Part shown: in pieces, positions 53,801 to 64,000 of the stretch
How the letters are laid out: every line of letters begins with the position of its first letter
Position numbering within the stretch: the first letter of the stretch is position 1
Source: CAWBOV01 sp963790525
Lineage (GTDB): Bacteria > Actinomycetota > Actinomycetes > Mycobacteriales > Jatrophihabitantaceae
Assembly: GCA_963790525.1 (NCBI GenBank)
Contig: CAWBOV010000002.1
Location: forward strand, 310,001-374,000
Length of the DNA stretch: 64,000 nucleotides
Reading direction: 5' to 3'
Translations under genes and position numbers: made by a program
The notes under the pieces: model-generated
What the model saw: only the letters and a program-made list of their open reading frames with translations
Told to the model about the DNA's origin: nothing
Databases searched by the model: none

Positions 53801-55693
53801 CTCCCCGCGCCACAGCCGGCGCAGGACCTCGATCATCTCCGCGGTGCGCGCCTCGTCGAGGTCGACGCCCGAGGGCACCGCCAGCCCGAAGTCGTAGATC
53901 CACGCGGGGCTGCCGTCGCGGCGCTCGATCTCGTACGGGCGCTCGTCGAGGACCTCCAGGCCGAGGTGGCTGAACATCGGCAGCGCGCGGGCCAGCGAGA
54001 TGTGGGTGCCGGTGCGCAGGACCTTCAGCCGCCGCTCGGCGCGGTCCTCCGGCGGGGCCGTGTACAGGTCGAAGGCCAGCCCGTCGGCGTCGGGCAGCGC
54101 CTCGAGCCGGAGCACGTCACGGACCGCGGTGACGGCGCTGAAGTCCTCCTTGTAGCCCTCCGGGAACGCCCGCTCGTACCGGCGGAACAGGCGCTGGCCG
54201 GCGTGCTCACCGCTGGCGACGAGCAGCAGGTCGGCCAGGTCATCGCTCCACCGCCGCGTCACCTCGGTGATCCGCGCCTCGACCTCGCGGTAGTCCGGCG
54301 TCGGGATCGGCTCGCCGGGACGCAGCGTGATGAGGAAGTGCAGGCGGGCCATCCCGAGATCGGAGAGGCTGTCGTCACGGGCGATCAGCGAGCCCCGCCA
54401 GTACTCCGACACCACGTCCCGGACCTGGCGCCGCGTCTCCGGTCCGAGCCGGTCGGCGGGCAGGTACACCAGGACGGAGATGAAGTCCTTGTTGAGATGG
54501 ATCCGGGAGAACACCCCGACCCCGCCGCGCTCGGCCCGGTTGGCCACCAGCGTCGCGAGCTTGAGCAGGTCCCCGGCGTCGGCCTCGAGCAGCTCGTCGC
54601 GGGGCAGCGTGCGCAGCGCCGCGATGAGCTGGCGGCCGGTGTAGCTGTCCGCGCGCACCTCCGAGCGGGCGAGGACGTCCCGCAGCCGTCGCCGCAGGAC
54701 CGGCACGCGGATGACCGCTGCGTCGCCGGTGCCGGTGAACAGGCCGAGGAAGACGTGCACCCGCGACGGCACCCCGGGCCGGGCGGGGGTGACGACCGTG
54801 ACGCAGTCGTAGCGCACCGAGCGCAGCACCGTCGACATGAGCGGCGACTTGAAGATGACCACCGGGGCGCCGCTGCGGAAGGCCGGCAGGAGCTCCATCG
54901 CCGAGATGTTCAGGTCCCCGCGCAGCACTCCCTTCGCGTCCGGGTCCGTGGCGGGCCGGTTGCTGCCGGCCAGCGCGTTCGCCGAGTAGGACGTGTGCCC
55001 CAGGATCATGAAGTTGCCGTCGGCGAGCCAGCTGAGCAACGACCCGGCTTCCTCGCTCGTCTCCCGGTCGAACTGGCCCGGATCCTCGACGAGGGTCTCG
55101 GCCAGGTCGCGCATCAGGCGGTAGAGCTCGGGGCCGTCGTCCACCGCGTGGTGGACGTCGGCGAGCACCCGACCGAGGTCGGACTCGATCTCGGAGTGTT
55201 CGGGTGCGGACACCGCGGCGATCTCGACATACATCCAGGACTCGAGGATGGCGCCGTCGGGCACCTCTGCGGTGTCGTCGATGTCGTGCACGACCAGCAG
55301 CCGGCCGTCCTCACCCCGGCTCACGACGAGCTGCGGGTGGAGCAGGTTCTCGGCCGGGTGGCCGGTGATGCGCAGCTCGCTGCGCACGGAGTCGACGAGG
55401 AACGGCGCGTCCGCGGTGACGATCTCGATCGCGGACAGGTCGTCGTCGATCTGGCGCACCCGCACGAGCGTCTGGCCCGGGAGGCGGTAGCGGCCGAGAT
55501 CGCGGTGATCCACGCTCAGCGCGTCCAGCTCGGCAGGGGTGTGGCCGGGCAGCTGCACCTGCGCGTGGGCGAGATAGCGGCGGGCGAAGACGGCGATGCT
55601 CTGGGCCTCGTTCGTCTCGCTCTCACCGCCCTGCGCGTCGTGATGCGGGTCCGGATCGGACAGATCTACAGAGGTAGCAGAACCCTCGCTCAT
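50849..55693 (-). CDS. gdhB: Large NAD-dependent glutamate dehydrogenase
   Basis: 1614 residues; the ATG at 55693 (MSEGSATS) has GAGGTGAC upstream. This is the 180-kDa class of NAD-specific glutamate dehydrogenase, with long N-terminal ACT-like regulatory domains ([17 protein letters not shown] ... [10 protein letters not shown]), the catalytic core ([42 protein letters not shown]), the Rossmann part and a C-terminal helical domain. The glycine-rich substrate motif and Lys are intact. It deaminates glutamate to 2-oxoglutarate and ammonium. It is divergent from the malic enzyme gene, both feeding central carbon and nitrogen balance. Confidence 0.93.
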   Translation of the reverse strand: [1614 protein letters not shown]

Positions 55694-55821
55694 GGAACAA
55701 GTCACCTCGTTGTGACGTCATGCGGCAATGGACGTCTCCATCGAACCACTTCCGGGCCCTGTTGCGACCCCCTGTGCCCGTCGACCCACCGGTGACACCT
55801 GGACGCGGGGGCAGTGGCGGG

Positions 55822-55888
55822 CCGGCCGGTACCTGCCGTGCCGGACCGGCCGGTACCTGCCGTGCCGGACCGGCCGGTACCTGCCGTG
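55822..55888. repeat. 24-bp tandem repeat upstream of the malic enzyme gene
   Basis: CCGGCCGGTACCTGCCGTG occurs three times (55822-55840, 55846-55864, 55870-55888), spaced by CCGGA, giving a 24-bp period. It lies 27-93 bp upstream of the chosen malic enzyme start. Confidence 0.85.
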
Positions 55889-55914
55889 CACCCACCGCTG
55901 GCAAGATGACCGCC

Positions 55915-57351
<1,437 letters not shown>

Positions 57352-57358
57352 AGCAGGC

Positions 57359-57446
57359 GGACACGCGCCGTCTACCCGATGTACTCACGTCTCGTCGGCG
57401 CTCCGGCAATCCGTTTCTGGTCACCAGGTCCCCACCCAAGGCGTTC
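57359..57446. repeat. Direct repeat, copy 1
   Basis: The first 49 bp (57359-57407) are identical to 57470-57518, and similarity continues for another 39 bp with substitutions. It starts 8 bp after the malic enzyme stop. I find no protein or RNA family match. Confidence 0.85.
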
Positions 57447-57469
57447 CTCACCAACTCGGTAGGGCATCA

Positions 57470-57557
57470 GGACACGCGCCGTCTACCCGATGTACTCACG
57501 TCTCGTCGGCGCTCCGGCGGGCCGCTTCTGGTCACCCGGTCCCCACCCAACGCCTTC
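57470..57557. repeat. Direct repeat, copy 2
   Basis: Second copy, 111 bp downstream of copy 1. A further GACACGCG fragment occurs at 57569. Together with copy 1 it fills most of the 306-bp gap between the malic enzyme and metallophosphoesterase genes. Confidence 0.85.
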
Positions 57558-57578
57558 GGTGTGATTCCGACACGCGGC

Positions 57579-57630
57579 TTTCACATGGGGCGCGCGAATT
57601 CCGGCGCCCTCAGCCCGCTCTGATGTGAAA
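57579..57630. terminator. Hairpin between convergent genes
   Basis: TTTCACAT (57579-57586) pairs with ATGTGAAA (57623-57630). The enclosed sequence contains GGGGCGC and GGCGCCC, so a longer folded structure is possible. It ends 28 bp before the metallophosphoesterase stop. Confidence 0.5.
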
Positions 57631-57657
57631 AGTGGCCCGTCGAGCGCTGCGGGCCGG

Positions 57658-59283
57658 CTAGGCGAAGGGGTCGTCCAGCAGGAGGATGACGTTGCGGTCC
57701 CCGGCGGTGCCGTTGCGGGGATGCTCCTCGAGTGGTTTCAGGCGCCACTGCCAGTCGTTGGCGGCCATCTCCCGCGACAGCCCCGCCATGCCGTCGACGG
57801 TCTCCACGTCGCCACTCCAGGGCGCCTCGCCCAGGTGGTCGAGCATGGTGGCCGCGATCGCCAGCCGGCCGTCGCCGGCGAGCAGTTCCACGATCCGCCC
57901 CTGCTGCGGCCAGTCCATCAGCGACGGCGCGGTCACCTCCCAGTAGCCCGGGTGCGGCACGACCGCGGTGTGGTGGGTGTGCCCGTTGAGCCACAGGACC
58001 AGGCTCGGGTGGCCGGCCAGCAGCACCGCGAACTCGGTGCCGAGCATGCGCGGGTGCCCGCCGTCGTGGCGGTCGTTGACCATCGTGTGGAGCGGGTGGT
58101 GGCTGGCCAGCACGACGTAGCGCCCGTCGCGGTCGGCGGCGTCGAGTTCCGCGACGACCCACGCCGCCTGCTCCAGGTCCAGCGACCCCTGCCATCCGCC
58201 GTACTCGTCGACGGTGTCCATGACGAGGAACGTCACCCGGCCACGGTCGAAGCGGTAGTACGCGGAGCCGTCGAGCTGGTTGCGCTGGCCGAAGCCGTGC
58301 CCGAACGGCTGCGCGGACGGGTGGAAGTGCGCGTCGACGAACTCCTGCCGGACGAAGATCCGCCGGCCGGGGTCCGCCGTCACGGTCCTGGTCCGCGCCT
58401 CGGCCAGGCGCCGGATCGCCGCCGGATCGCACTGCTCCAGCCCGCCGAGGACCGCGAGCACCTCCTCGGTCGTCCACTCCGGCGCGACCGCGATCGGCTT
58501 GAGCGATCCGGTCACCGCGGTGGCCAGCGCCCCGACCGCGGGCAGCGTCCCCTGCAGCATCTGGTCGTGGTTGCCGTGCACGGCCAGCCACGGCATGGAC
58601 AGCCCGGGTGAGTCGAACGGCCGGCGCACCGTGTCCAGCAACCCCGGTGCGCTCGGGAAGCCGTAGACCGACCGCGGCAGGTCCGGCAGCGCCGTCGACG
58701 GATGCCAGTGCCGGTCGTCGAAGTGGGTCTCCTCGGCGATGGAGTCGTCACAGACGCCCTCGTAGCGGGTGAGGTCACCGGAGTCGGCGCGGACGGTGCC
58801 GCCGTCGAGCAGGCTGAGGTACCACGACAGCTCGTTGGCCTGGGCGTTGTCGGTGTTGTCGCCGGTGCAGATCGCCAGCTCGACCGGCGCGCCACCGAGC
58901 GGTCCCCCCGCGACGGCGTTCACCGCGCGCACCATCGACGCCGTGACCTGGGCGGTCAGGATCTCCTGGGCGCGGTAGGTACCGACCTCGTCCAGGTACT
59001 CCCGCAGCGGAGAGTCGGGGTCGGCGAACCGGTCCAGGAACTCCACCCGCCCCGGCGACTGGGCGTCGCAGATGTGCAGGTCCGACAGGTGCGCGACGGT
59101 CAGCAGCGGCGTGAGTGTCGCGGTCAGCGCGGCGGCGTCGACGTGTGACACCCCGGCGGCCTGACCCGCGTGAGCAACGAGGTCCGAGCGGACGACATGC
59201 ACCTCCCCCGCCGAGGGCAGCAGCGCGCGGTAGCCACCCTCGTTGGGTTCCGCGCCCCGGAGGGCGACGTCGACGGTCGTCAC
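57658..59283 (-). CDS. Metallophosphoesterase (TIGR03767/PPA1498-like), cytoplasmic
   Basis: 541 residues from a GTG at 59283. Calcineurin-like motifs: VAHLSDLHICDAQSPG (D-x-H), CTGDNTDNAQANEL (GD), AVHGNHDQMLQ (GNHD), VLASHHPLHTM and LWLNGHTHHTA (GHxH). The spacing and size match the actinobacterial TIGR03767 family. That family usually carries a Tat signal; here the N-terminus MTTVDVALRGAEPNEGGY has none, so the enzyme is probably cytoplasmic. It is the last gene of the ABC-importer locus, 10 bp after the ATPase gene, which suggests it cleaves the imported phosphoester. Confidence 0.85.
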   Translation of the reverse strand: MTTVDVALRGAEPNEGGYRALLPSAGEVHVVRSDLVAHAGQAAGVSHVDAAALTATLTPLLTVAHLSDLHICDAQSPGRVEFLDRFADPDSPLREYLDEVGTYRAQEILTAQVTASMVRAVNAVAGGPLGGAPVELAICTGDNTDNAQANELSWYLSLLDGGTVRADSGDLTRYEGVCDDSIAEETHFDDRHWHPSTALPDLPRSVYGFPSAPGLLDTVRRPFDSPGLSMPWLAVHGNHDQMLQGTLPAVGALATAVTGSLKPIAVAPEWTTEEVLAVLGGLEQCDPAAIRRLAEARTRTVTADPGRRIFVRQEFVDAHFHPSAQPFGHGFGQRNQLDGSAYYRFDRGRVTFLVMDTVDEYGGWQGSLDLEQAAWVVAELDAADRDGRYVVLASHHPLHTMVNDRHDGGHPRMLGTEFAVLLAGHPSLVLWLNGHTHHTAVVPHPGYWEVTAPSLMDWPQQGRIVELLAGDGRLAIAATMLDHLGEAPWSGDVETVDGMAGLSREMAANDWQWRLKPLEEHPRNGTAGDRNVILLLDDPFA

Positions 59284-59293
59284 GGCCGGGCGA

Positions 59294-60367
<1,074 letters not shown>

Positions 60368-60371
60368 CGCG

Positions 60372-61286
60372 TCAGCCTTTCTGGTCGCTCGCGCGACGCC
60401 AGTTGAGCGTGCCGATCAGCAGGAGGAGGACCTCGACGAGCACCAGGCTGAACACCGACACCGCGGCCTGGACACCGCCGGACGTCGTGGGCAACTGGAA
60501 GAGCCACACCGGGAACGGGTTCTGGTAGTTGAGGATCTTGGAGATGGTGAACTCCCCCATCACCAGGGCGAAGCAGAGGAACGCCGAGTTGATCACAGCC
60601 GTGCGCAGGCACGGCAGCAGGACCCGGAACAACACGGTGAGCCAGCCGGCGCCGAGGTTGCGCGCCGCTTCGACCAGCGTCTTCACGTCGACCGCGCGGA
60701 TCCCCGCGTCCAGGGTTCGGAAGGTGAACGGCATCGCGAGCATGACGTAGAGCAACGGCAGGATCAGCGGATGTCCGGGGTCACGCAGGTACGTGACGAT
60801 CGTGTACAGCGGGGTGTGTTCGTGGATGCGCTGGAAGGTGTCGTTGACGCCGACGACGAGCACGATCGGCGGGAAGACCAGCGGCAGCAGCGTGATGATC
60901 TCGACCAGTCCCCGTACCCGCGGGAAGCGCAGGTGCAGGATCAGCTGCGTCGGCAGCATCAGGGCGAGCGTGAGGATGATCGTCGCCGCCGCGAGCTTCA
61001 GCGAATAGATCAACGCCGTGGAGAACCCGACCTGGCCGGTCGCCGACGCCGTGAAGATGTCGCGGTAGGCCGAGACCGTGATGCCGCCGTGGCTGCCCTT
61101 GAGCGTGAAGCTGATGGCGGCCAGCAGGGGCACGAAGAAGTAGATGGCGGCGATGGTCAGCACGACGCGGCGGCTGATCCGCCCCGATTCGGCGCGCCGG
61201 CGGGGCTTGCGGGTCGGCTGCAGGTTCGAGGGCACCAGCGGGACGACGTTCGGAGTCGCGGCGGTCCCGTATCCGGTCGATGTCAT
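60372..61286 (-). CDS. ABC transporter permease (PhnV-like)
   Basis: 304 residues from the ATG at 61286, overlapping the upstream permease stop (ATGA). Six membrane helices; the EAA loop LVEAARNLGAGWLTVLFRVLLP contacts the ATPase. The N-terminal 40 residues are hydrophilic. Confidence 0.88.
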   Translation of the reverse strand: MTSTGYGTAATPNVVPLVPSNLQPTRKPRRRAESGRISRRVVLTIAAIYFFVPLLAAISFTLKGSHGGITVSAYRDIFTASATGQVGFSTALIYSLKLAAATIILTLALMLPTQLILHLRFPRVRGLVEIITLLPLVFPPIVLVVGVNDTFQRIHEHTPLYTIVTYLRDPGHPLILPLLYVMLAMPFTFRTLDAGIRAVDVKTLVEAARNLGAGWLTVLFRVLLPCLRTAVINSAFLCFALVMGEFTISKILNYQNPFPVWLFQLPTTSGGVQAAVSVFSLVLVEVLLLLIGTLNWRRASDQKG

Positions 61287-62263
61287 GCCAGCCACCTCGA
61301 CGTCCGGCGTTGCAGGAGTTGGTAGATGACGGTGAGCGGCAGCACGATCACGATCATGTCCAGGGCCATGGCCGCGCCGAGGTTCTCCTGGCCGACCAGG
61401 ACGTTGCCGGACAGCACGTTGGAGATCTGCAGGGGGATCAACGGGAAGGACTGGCCGACCAGCGCGTCGGCGGTCGCGAAGGCCGAGAACGAGGAGCAGA
61501 ACAGCAGCAGCACCGATCCGAGGAAGTTGGGGAGCAGCACCGGCCCGGCGACGAAGCGCCAGTAGTGCCACCGGCTGGCGCCGAGGCTCTCGGCGGCCTC
61601 GCCCCACTGCGGCTTGAGGCCCTCGAGCGCCGGGGTCATCACCAGCACCATCAGCGGCACGAGGAAGTACATGTACACCAGGCCGACCCCGACCGTCGTG
61701 GTCAGCTGGAAGCCCAGGTCGTTCTGCAGCGAGATGCCCAGGTGGTTGTTCAGCAGGGCCGTGAGCGCGCCGGAGTTGCCGACCGTGGCGATGAACAGGA
61801 ACGCCAGCGGGACGCCGCCGAAGTTCGCGGTGACGGCAGCGGCGGCGATCACGATCTGGCGCAGGGCGACGCTCTTGCTGTTCACGACCGCGTACGCCAG
61901 GAGCACGCCGGCGATGGCCCCGATGATGCCCACGAACAGCGAGAGCTCCAGGCTGTTGACGATGGACGTCCGGTAGATCCCCTTGATCGACTCGGAGATG
62001 TTCTCGCCGGTGTAGAAGGTCTTGGCGCCGACGTGCTGGAACTGCTGCGTCTGCGGGTTGCGGACGGCCTTGCCCTGCGTGGTCTTGCGGAACGCGCTGT
62101 AGAGCACGAACCCGACCGGGACCATGAAGAAGACGATGACGTAGAGGAAGAACGGCGCCAGTCCGAGCCAGGCAAGGCTGAGCCGGCGGGACCGGGTCGT
62201 CCCGGTCCCGCCGGCCACGCTCTGCTCGTCGCGCGCGCGCGAGCTTGCAGACGTGTCAGTCAC
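61283..62263 (-). CDS. ABC transporter permease (PhnU-like)
   Basis: 326 residues from a GTG at 62263, overlapping the binding-protein stop by one base. It has six to seven helices (LAPFFLYVIVFFMVPVGFVLYS and others) and the EAA loop WGEAAESLGASRWHYWRFVAGPV. It forms the channel with the second permease. Confidence 0.88.
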   Translation of the reverse strand: MTDTSASSRARDEQSVAGGTGTTRSRRLSLAWLGLAPFFLYVIVFFMVPVGFVLYSAFRKTTQGKAVRNPQTQQFQHVGAKTFYTGENISESIKGIYRTSIVNSLELSLFVGIIGAIAGVLLAYAVVNSKSVALRQIVIAAAAVTANFGGVPLAFLFIATVGNSGALTALLNNHLGISLQNDLGFQLTTTVGVGLVYMYFLVPLMVLVMTPALEGLKPQWGEAAESLGASRWHYWRFVAGPVLLPNFLGSVLLLFCSSFSAFATADALVGQSFPLIPLQISNVLSGNVLVGQENLGAAMALDMIVIVLPLTVIYQLLQRRTSRWLA

Positions 62264-63471
62264 TACGCGACCGCAGCCGCCCACTTTTGGGTGACGACGG
62301 CCTTGGCCGCTGTCACCTGATCCTGGGTCGGGGCGAACGGGTTCGGGTCGTTGACCTTGGGCAGCAACGCGTCCGCGGTCTTGTCAGCAGTTCCGTTCTT
62401 CTCCATCGCGGGCAGCTCGATCGGTCGGGCGAAGCCCTTCAGCCAGCCGTTCTGGCCGGCGTCGGCGTCCTGGCTGTACAGCCACTCCTCCCACAGGCGG
62501 GCGGCAGCGGGGTGGGCGGCGTTGATGCTGATCGCCTGGGCGTAGTACGCCGAGACGAGGCCGTCACTGGGGTCCTGCACGGTCCAGGTGATGCCGGACT
62601 TCTTCAGCGCCGCGGCGTTGCCGACGTTGAGGTAGTCCCAGTCGAGGACGATGGGCGTCTCGCCGGAGGCGACCGTTGCCGGCGTCACCTTCGTCTTGTT
62701 GTAGATGCCCTCGCTGTTGAGCTTGTGGAAGAAGTCGATGCCGGGCTGGATGTTCGTCGCCGAACCGCCGTTGGCCAGGGCAGCCGCCCAGACCGCCTCG
62801 AACGCCGCGTTGGCGCTCGTCGGGTCACCGTTCAGGGCGACCTTGTTCTTGTAGGCCGGGTTGTCCAGCTCCTTGATCGTCTTCGGGCACGTGCCACCGA
62901 CCTTCGCCGCGTTGCACCCGATGGAGATGTAGCCGCCGTAGTCGCTGTACCACAGGCCTCCCGGGTCCTTCTGGGCGTCCGGGATGTCGGACCAGGTCGC
63001 GACCTTGTACGGGGCGAAGTCGCCTTCGAGCGCGCCGCTCACGGCGAAGGCGTTGCCCACGTCGACGACGTCGGGGGCGCTGGCCTGGCCCTTGGTGGAC
63101 TTGATGGCCGAGATCTCGTCGGCGCTGGCGCCGTCGGGGTTCTCACTGTTGATCTTGATGCCGTACTTCTTGGAGAACGCCGTGACCATCGGGCCGTAAC
63201 CCGCCCAGGTCGGCGGGATGGCGATGAGGTTCAAGGTGCCCTCGGCCTTCGCGGCCGCGATGAGGGCGTCCATCCCGCCCATGTCGGTGGCGGACTGGGC
63301 CGAAGCCGCGTTCGCAGTGGTGCTGGCGGTCGGGCTGCTGCCCCCGCCGGCCGAGCCGGTGTTGCCGGTCGACGTTGACTTCGATGAGCTGCTGCACGCG
63401 GCCAGGCCGACCAGCAGCGTCCCCGCTGCCATCGCCGCGATGAGCGTGCGCCCGGTGAGTCGTGTTGCCAC
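62263..63471 (-). CDS. ABC transporter substrate-binding lipoprotein
   Basis: 402 residues from the GTG at 63471, preceded by AGGGGATC. The lipobox is VGLAAC near residue 26, then a Ser/Thr/Gly-rich linker. The mature protein resembles the iron/2-aminoethylphosphonate/thiamine binding class (LNLIAIPPTWAGYGPMVTAFSKKYGIKIN, PDVVDVGNAFA, NKVALNGDPTSANAAFEAVWAAAL, LVSAYYAQAISINAAHP). The substrate is not defined. It is first in a five-gene operon with two permeases, an ATPase and a metallophosphoesterase. Confidence 0.9.
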   Translation of the reverse strand: MATRLTGRTLIAAMAAGTLLVGLAACSSSSKSTSTGNTGSAGGGSSPTASTTANAASAQSATDMGGMDALIAAAKAEGTLNLIAIPPTWAGYGPMVTAFSKKYGIKINSENPDGASADEISAIKSTKGQASAPDVVDVGNAFAVSGALEGDFAPYKVATWSDIPDAQKDPGGLWYSDYGGYISIGCNAAKVGGTCPKTIKELDNPAYKNKVALNGDPTSANAAFEAVWAAALANGGSATNIQPGIDFFHKLNSEGIYNKTKVTPATVASGETPIVLDWDYLNVGNAAALKKSGITWTVQDPSDGLVSAYYAQAISINAAHPAAARLWEEWLYSQDADAGQNGWLKGFARPIELPAMEKNGTADKTADALLPKVNDPNPFAPTQDQVTAAKAVVTQKWAAAVA

Positions 63472-63714
63472 AAAGATCCCCTGTCTCGAGCACCGTCGGG
63501 CACCACACCCGCTACGGCTTGACGGCCGGGCAGTCTCGCCCGCCGTGAACATACCGACGAACGTCCCGTCCGTCTCCGGGGCACGCTAAATCGAGTTGTG
63601 AACGTAATGGCAACAAACTCACGTCCGCGGAGTTAACAGCTGGCTGCGCACCGGTCATAACCGCCCGTAAACGTATTCATCGCGACAAGCGCGCCATCGG
63701 AGCTGACTGCCGAG
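63472..63714. other. Intergenic region upstream of the ABC-importer operon
   Basis: 243 bp, clearly more A/T-rich than the genes, with a run including GTAATGGCAACAAACTCACG and GTAAACGTATTC. It should hold the promoter of the binding-protein operon, but I cannot pick a confident -35/-10 pair. No gene seen. Confidence 0.4.
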
Positions 63715-64000
63715 TCAGTACGGCTCGTCTGCCAGCGCCTGCGCGGCGGCCAGCAGGACGTCGTTCTCCTGCGCCGTCCCGACGGTGATGCGCACGCCGT
63801 ACCCGGCGAAGGGCCGCACGATGACACCGTGGGCCTCGCAGCCCGCTGCCCACGCAGTCGTGCGCTCACCGAACGGGATCCAGACGAAGTTCGCCTGCGA
63901 CGGCGTCGCGTCGTAGCCCATGCCCACCAGCTCGCCGTACACCCGGGTTCGTTCCTCGACCACCTCGCCGACGCGGGCGAGGAGCTCCTTCTCCGCCTGC
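63715..64000 (-). CDS. Histidinol-phosphate aminotransferase-like protein, C-terminal part
   Basis: Only the last ~94 residues are in the window; the gene continues past 64000. The end reads YDATPSQANFVWIPFG, HGVIVRPFAGYGVRITVGTAQENDVLLAAA, typical of the C-terminal domain of HisC and related class I/II PLP aminotransferases (the conserved Arg of VRITVG binds the substrate carboxylate). It could be HisC or an aromatic/phenylalanine aminotransferase (Pat) of the same family. Confidence 0.85.
   Translation of the reverse strand, partial: QAEKELLARVGEVVEERTRVYGELVGMGYDATPSQANFVWIPFGERTTAWAAGCEAHGVIVRPFAGYGVRITVGTAQENDVLLAAAQALADEPY

Noticed and set aside
51704..55795. A 1363-codon plus-strand open frame across the glutamate dehydrogenase gene
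   Set aside because: Shadow of the real minus-strand gene; Arg/Gln/Gly-rich with no recognisable motif.
57359..57557. CRISPR array from the two 49-bp repeats
   Set aside because: Only two copies, repeats too long, similarity extends beyond the core, and there are no cas genes.

Overview
The window is about 64 kb of very G+C-rich chromosomal DNA from an actinobacterium. The evidence is the near-universal G/C in third codon positions, frequent GTG starts, stop/start overlaps of the ATGA and GTGA type, and the actinobacterial cell-wall/division cluster fhaA-fhaB-pstP-rodA-pbpA-pknB. DUF2630, DUF4232, DUF4012 and DUF1775 family proteins and a large NAD-dependent glutamate dehydrogenase point the same way. 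A member of Frankiales, Kineosporiales or Jatrophihabitans-type lineages would fit, but I cannot fix the genus. I see no integrase, transposase, phage gene, CRISPR array or rRNA operon.

Layout. 1-7 kb: end of a TolB-like protein, a DUF4232 secreted protein, a large secreted repeat protein, a lipoprotein and a secreted phosphoesterase. 7-12 kb: tRNA-Ser(UGA), an MBL-fold hydrolase and a very large secreted subtilisin-like protease whose catalytic residues look like those of sedolisins. 12-15 kb: a phosphorylase pair (beta-phosphoglucomutase-type hydrolase plus GH65 enzyme) that would turn an alpha-linked disaccharide into glucose phosphates. 15-21 kb: a DUF4012 membrane protein, citrate synthase, an S53 sedolisin and a DUF2630 protein. 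21-29 kb: the Ser/Thr phosphorylation and peptidoglycan-elongation operon, followed by tRNA-Leu(CAG). 29-38 kb: CPBP protease, Rossmann-fold protein, PadR regulator with a clear palindromic operator, two glycosyltransferases, a dimethylarginine hydrolase and an ABC-F ATPase. 38-43 kb: a copper/cytochrome-oxidase assembly operon (unknown membrane protein, SCO1, PCuAC, CtaG, YcnI). 43-50 kb: HtrA-type protease, AidB-like acyl-CoA dehydrogenase, Nudix hydrolase, Fpg/Nei glycosylase, rhodanese, glycerophosphodiesterase and an anti-sigma-type ATPase. 50-57 kb: the large glutamate dehydrogenase and an NAD-type malic enzyme. 57-64 kb: a four-gene ABC importer with a cytoplasmic metallophosphoesterase, then the end of an aminotransferase.

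Four genes are broken by single-base frameshifts, and all four behave as one extra base: the TolB-like gene near 222, the phosphoesterase near 5250, pstP near 26270 and the acyl-CoA dehydrogenase near 46474. The pstP event lies in a 12-nt tandem repeat and opens an in-frame read-through from the phosphatase into RodA. Sequencing error is the simplest explanation for the set, but the pstP case lies in a slippage-prone repeat and deserves a direct check.

The most interesting signals are the subtilisin/sedolisin mosaic protease, the pstP-rodA junction, a 30-bp palindrome at padR, a 20-bp perfect palindrome ahead of the ABC-F gene, a duplicated 49-bp element near 57.4 kb, and the importer/phosphoesterase locus of unknown substrate.
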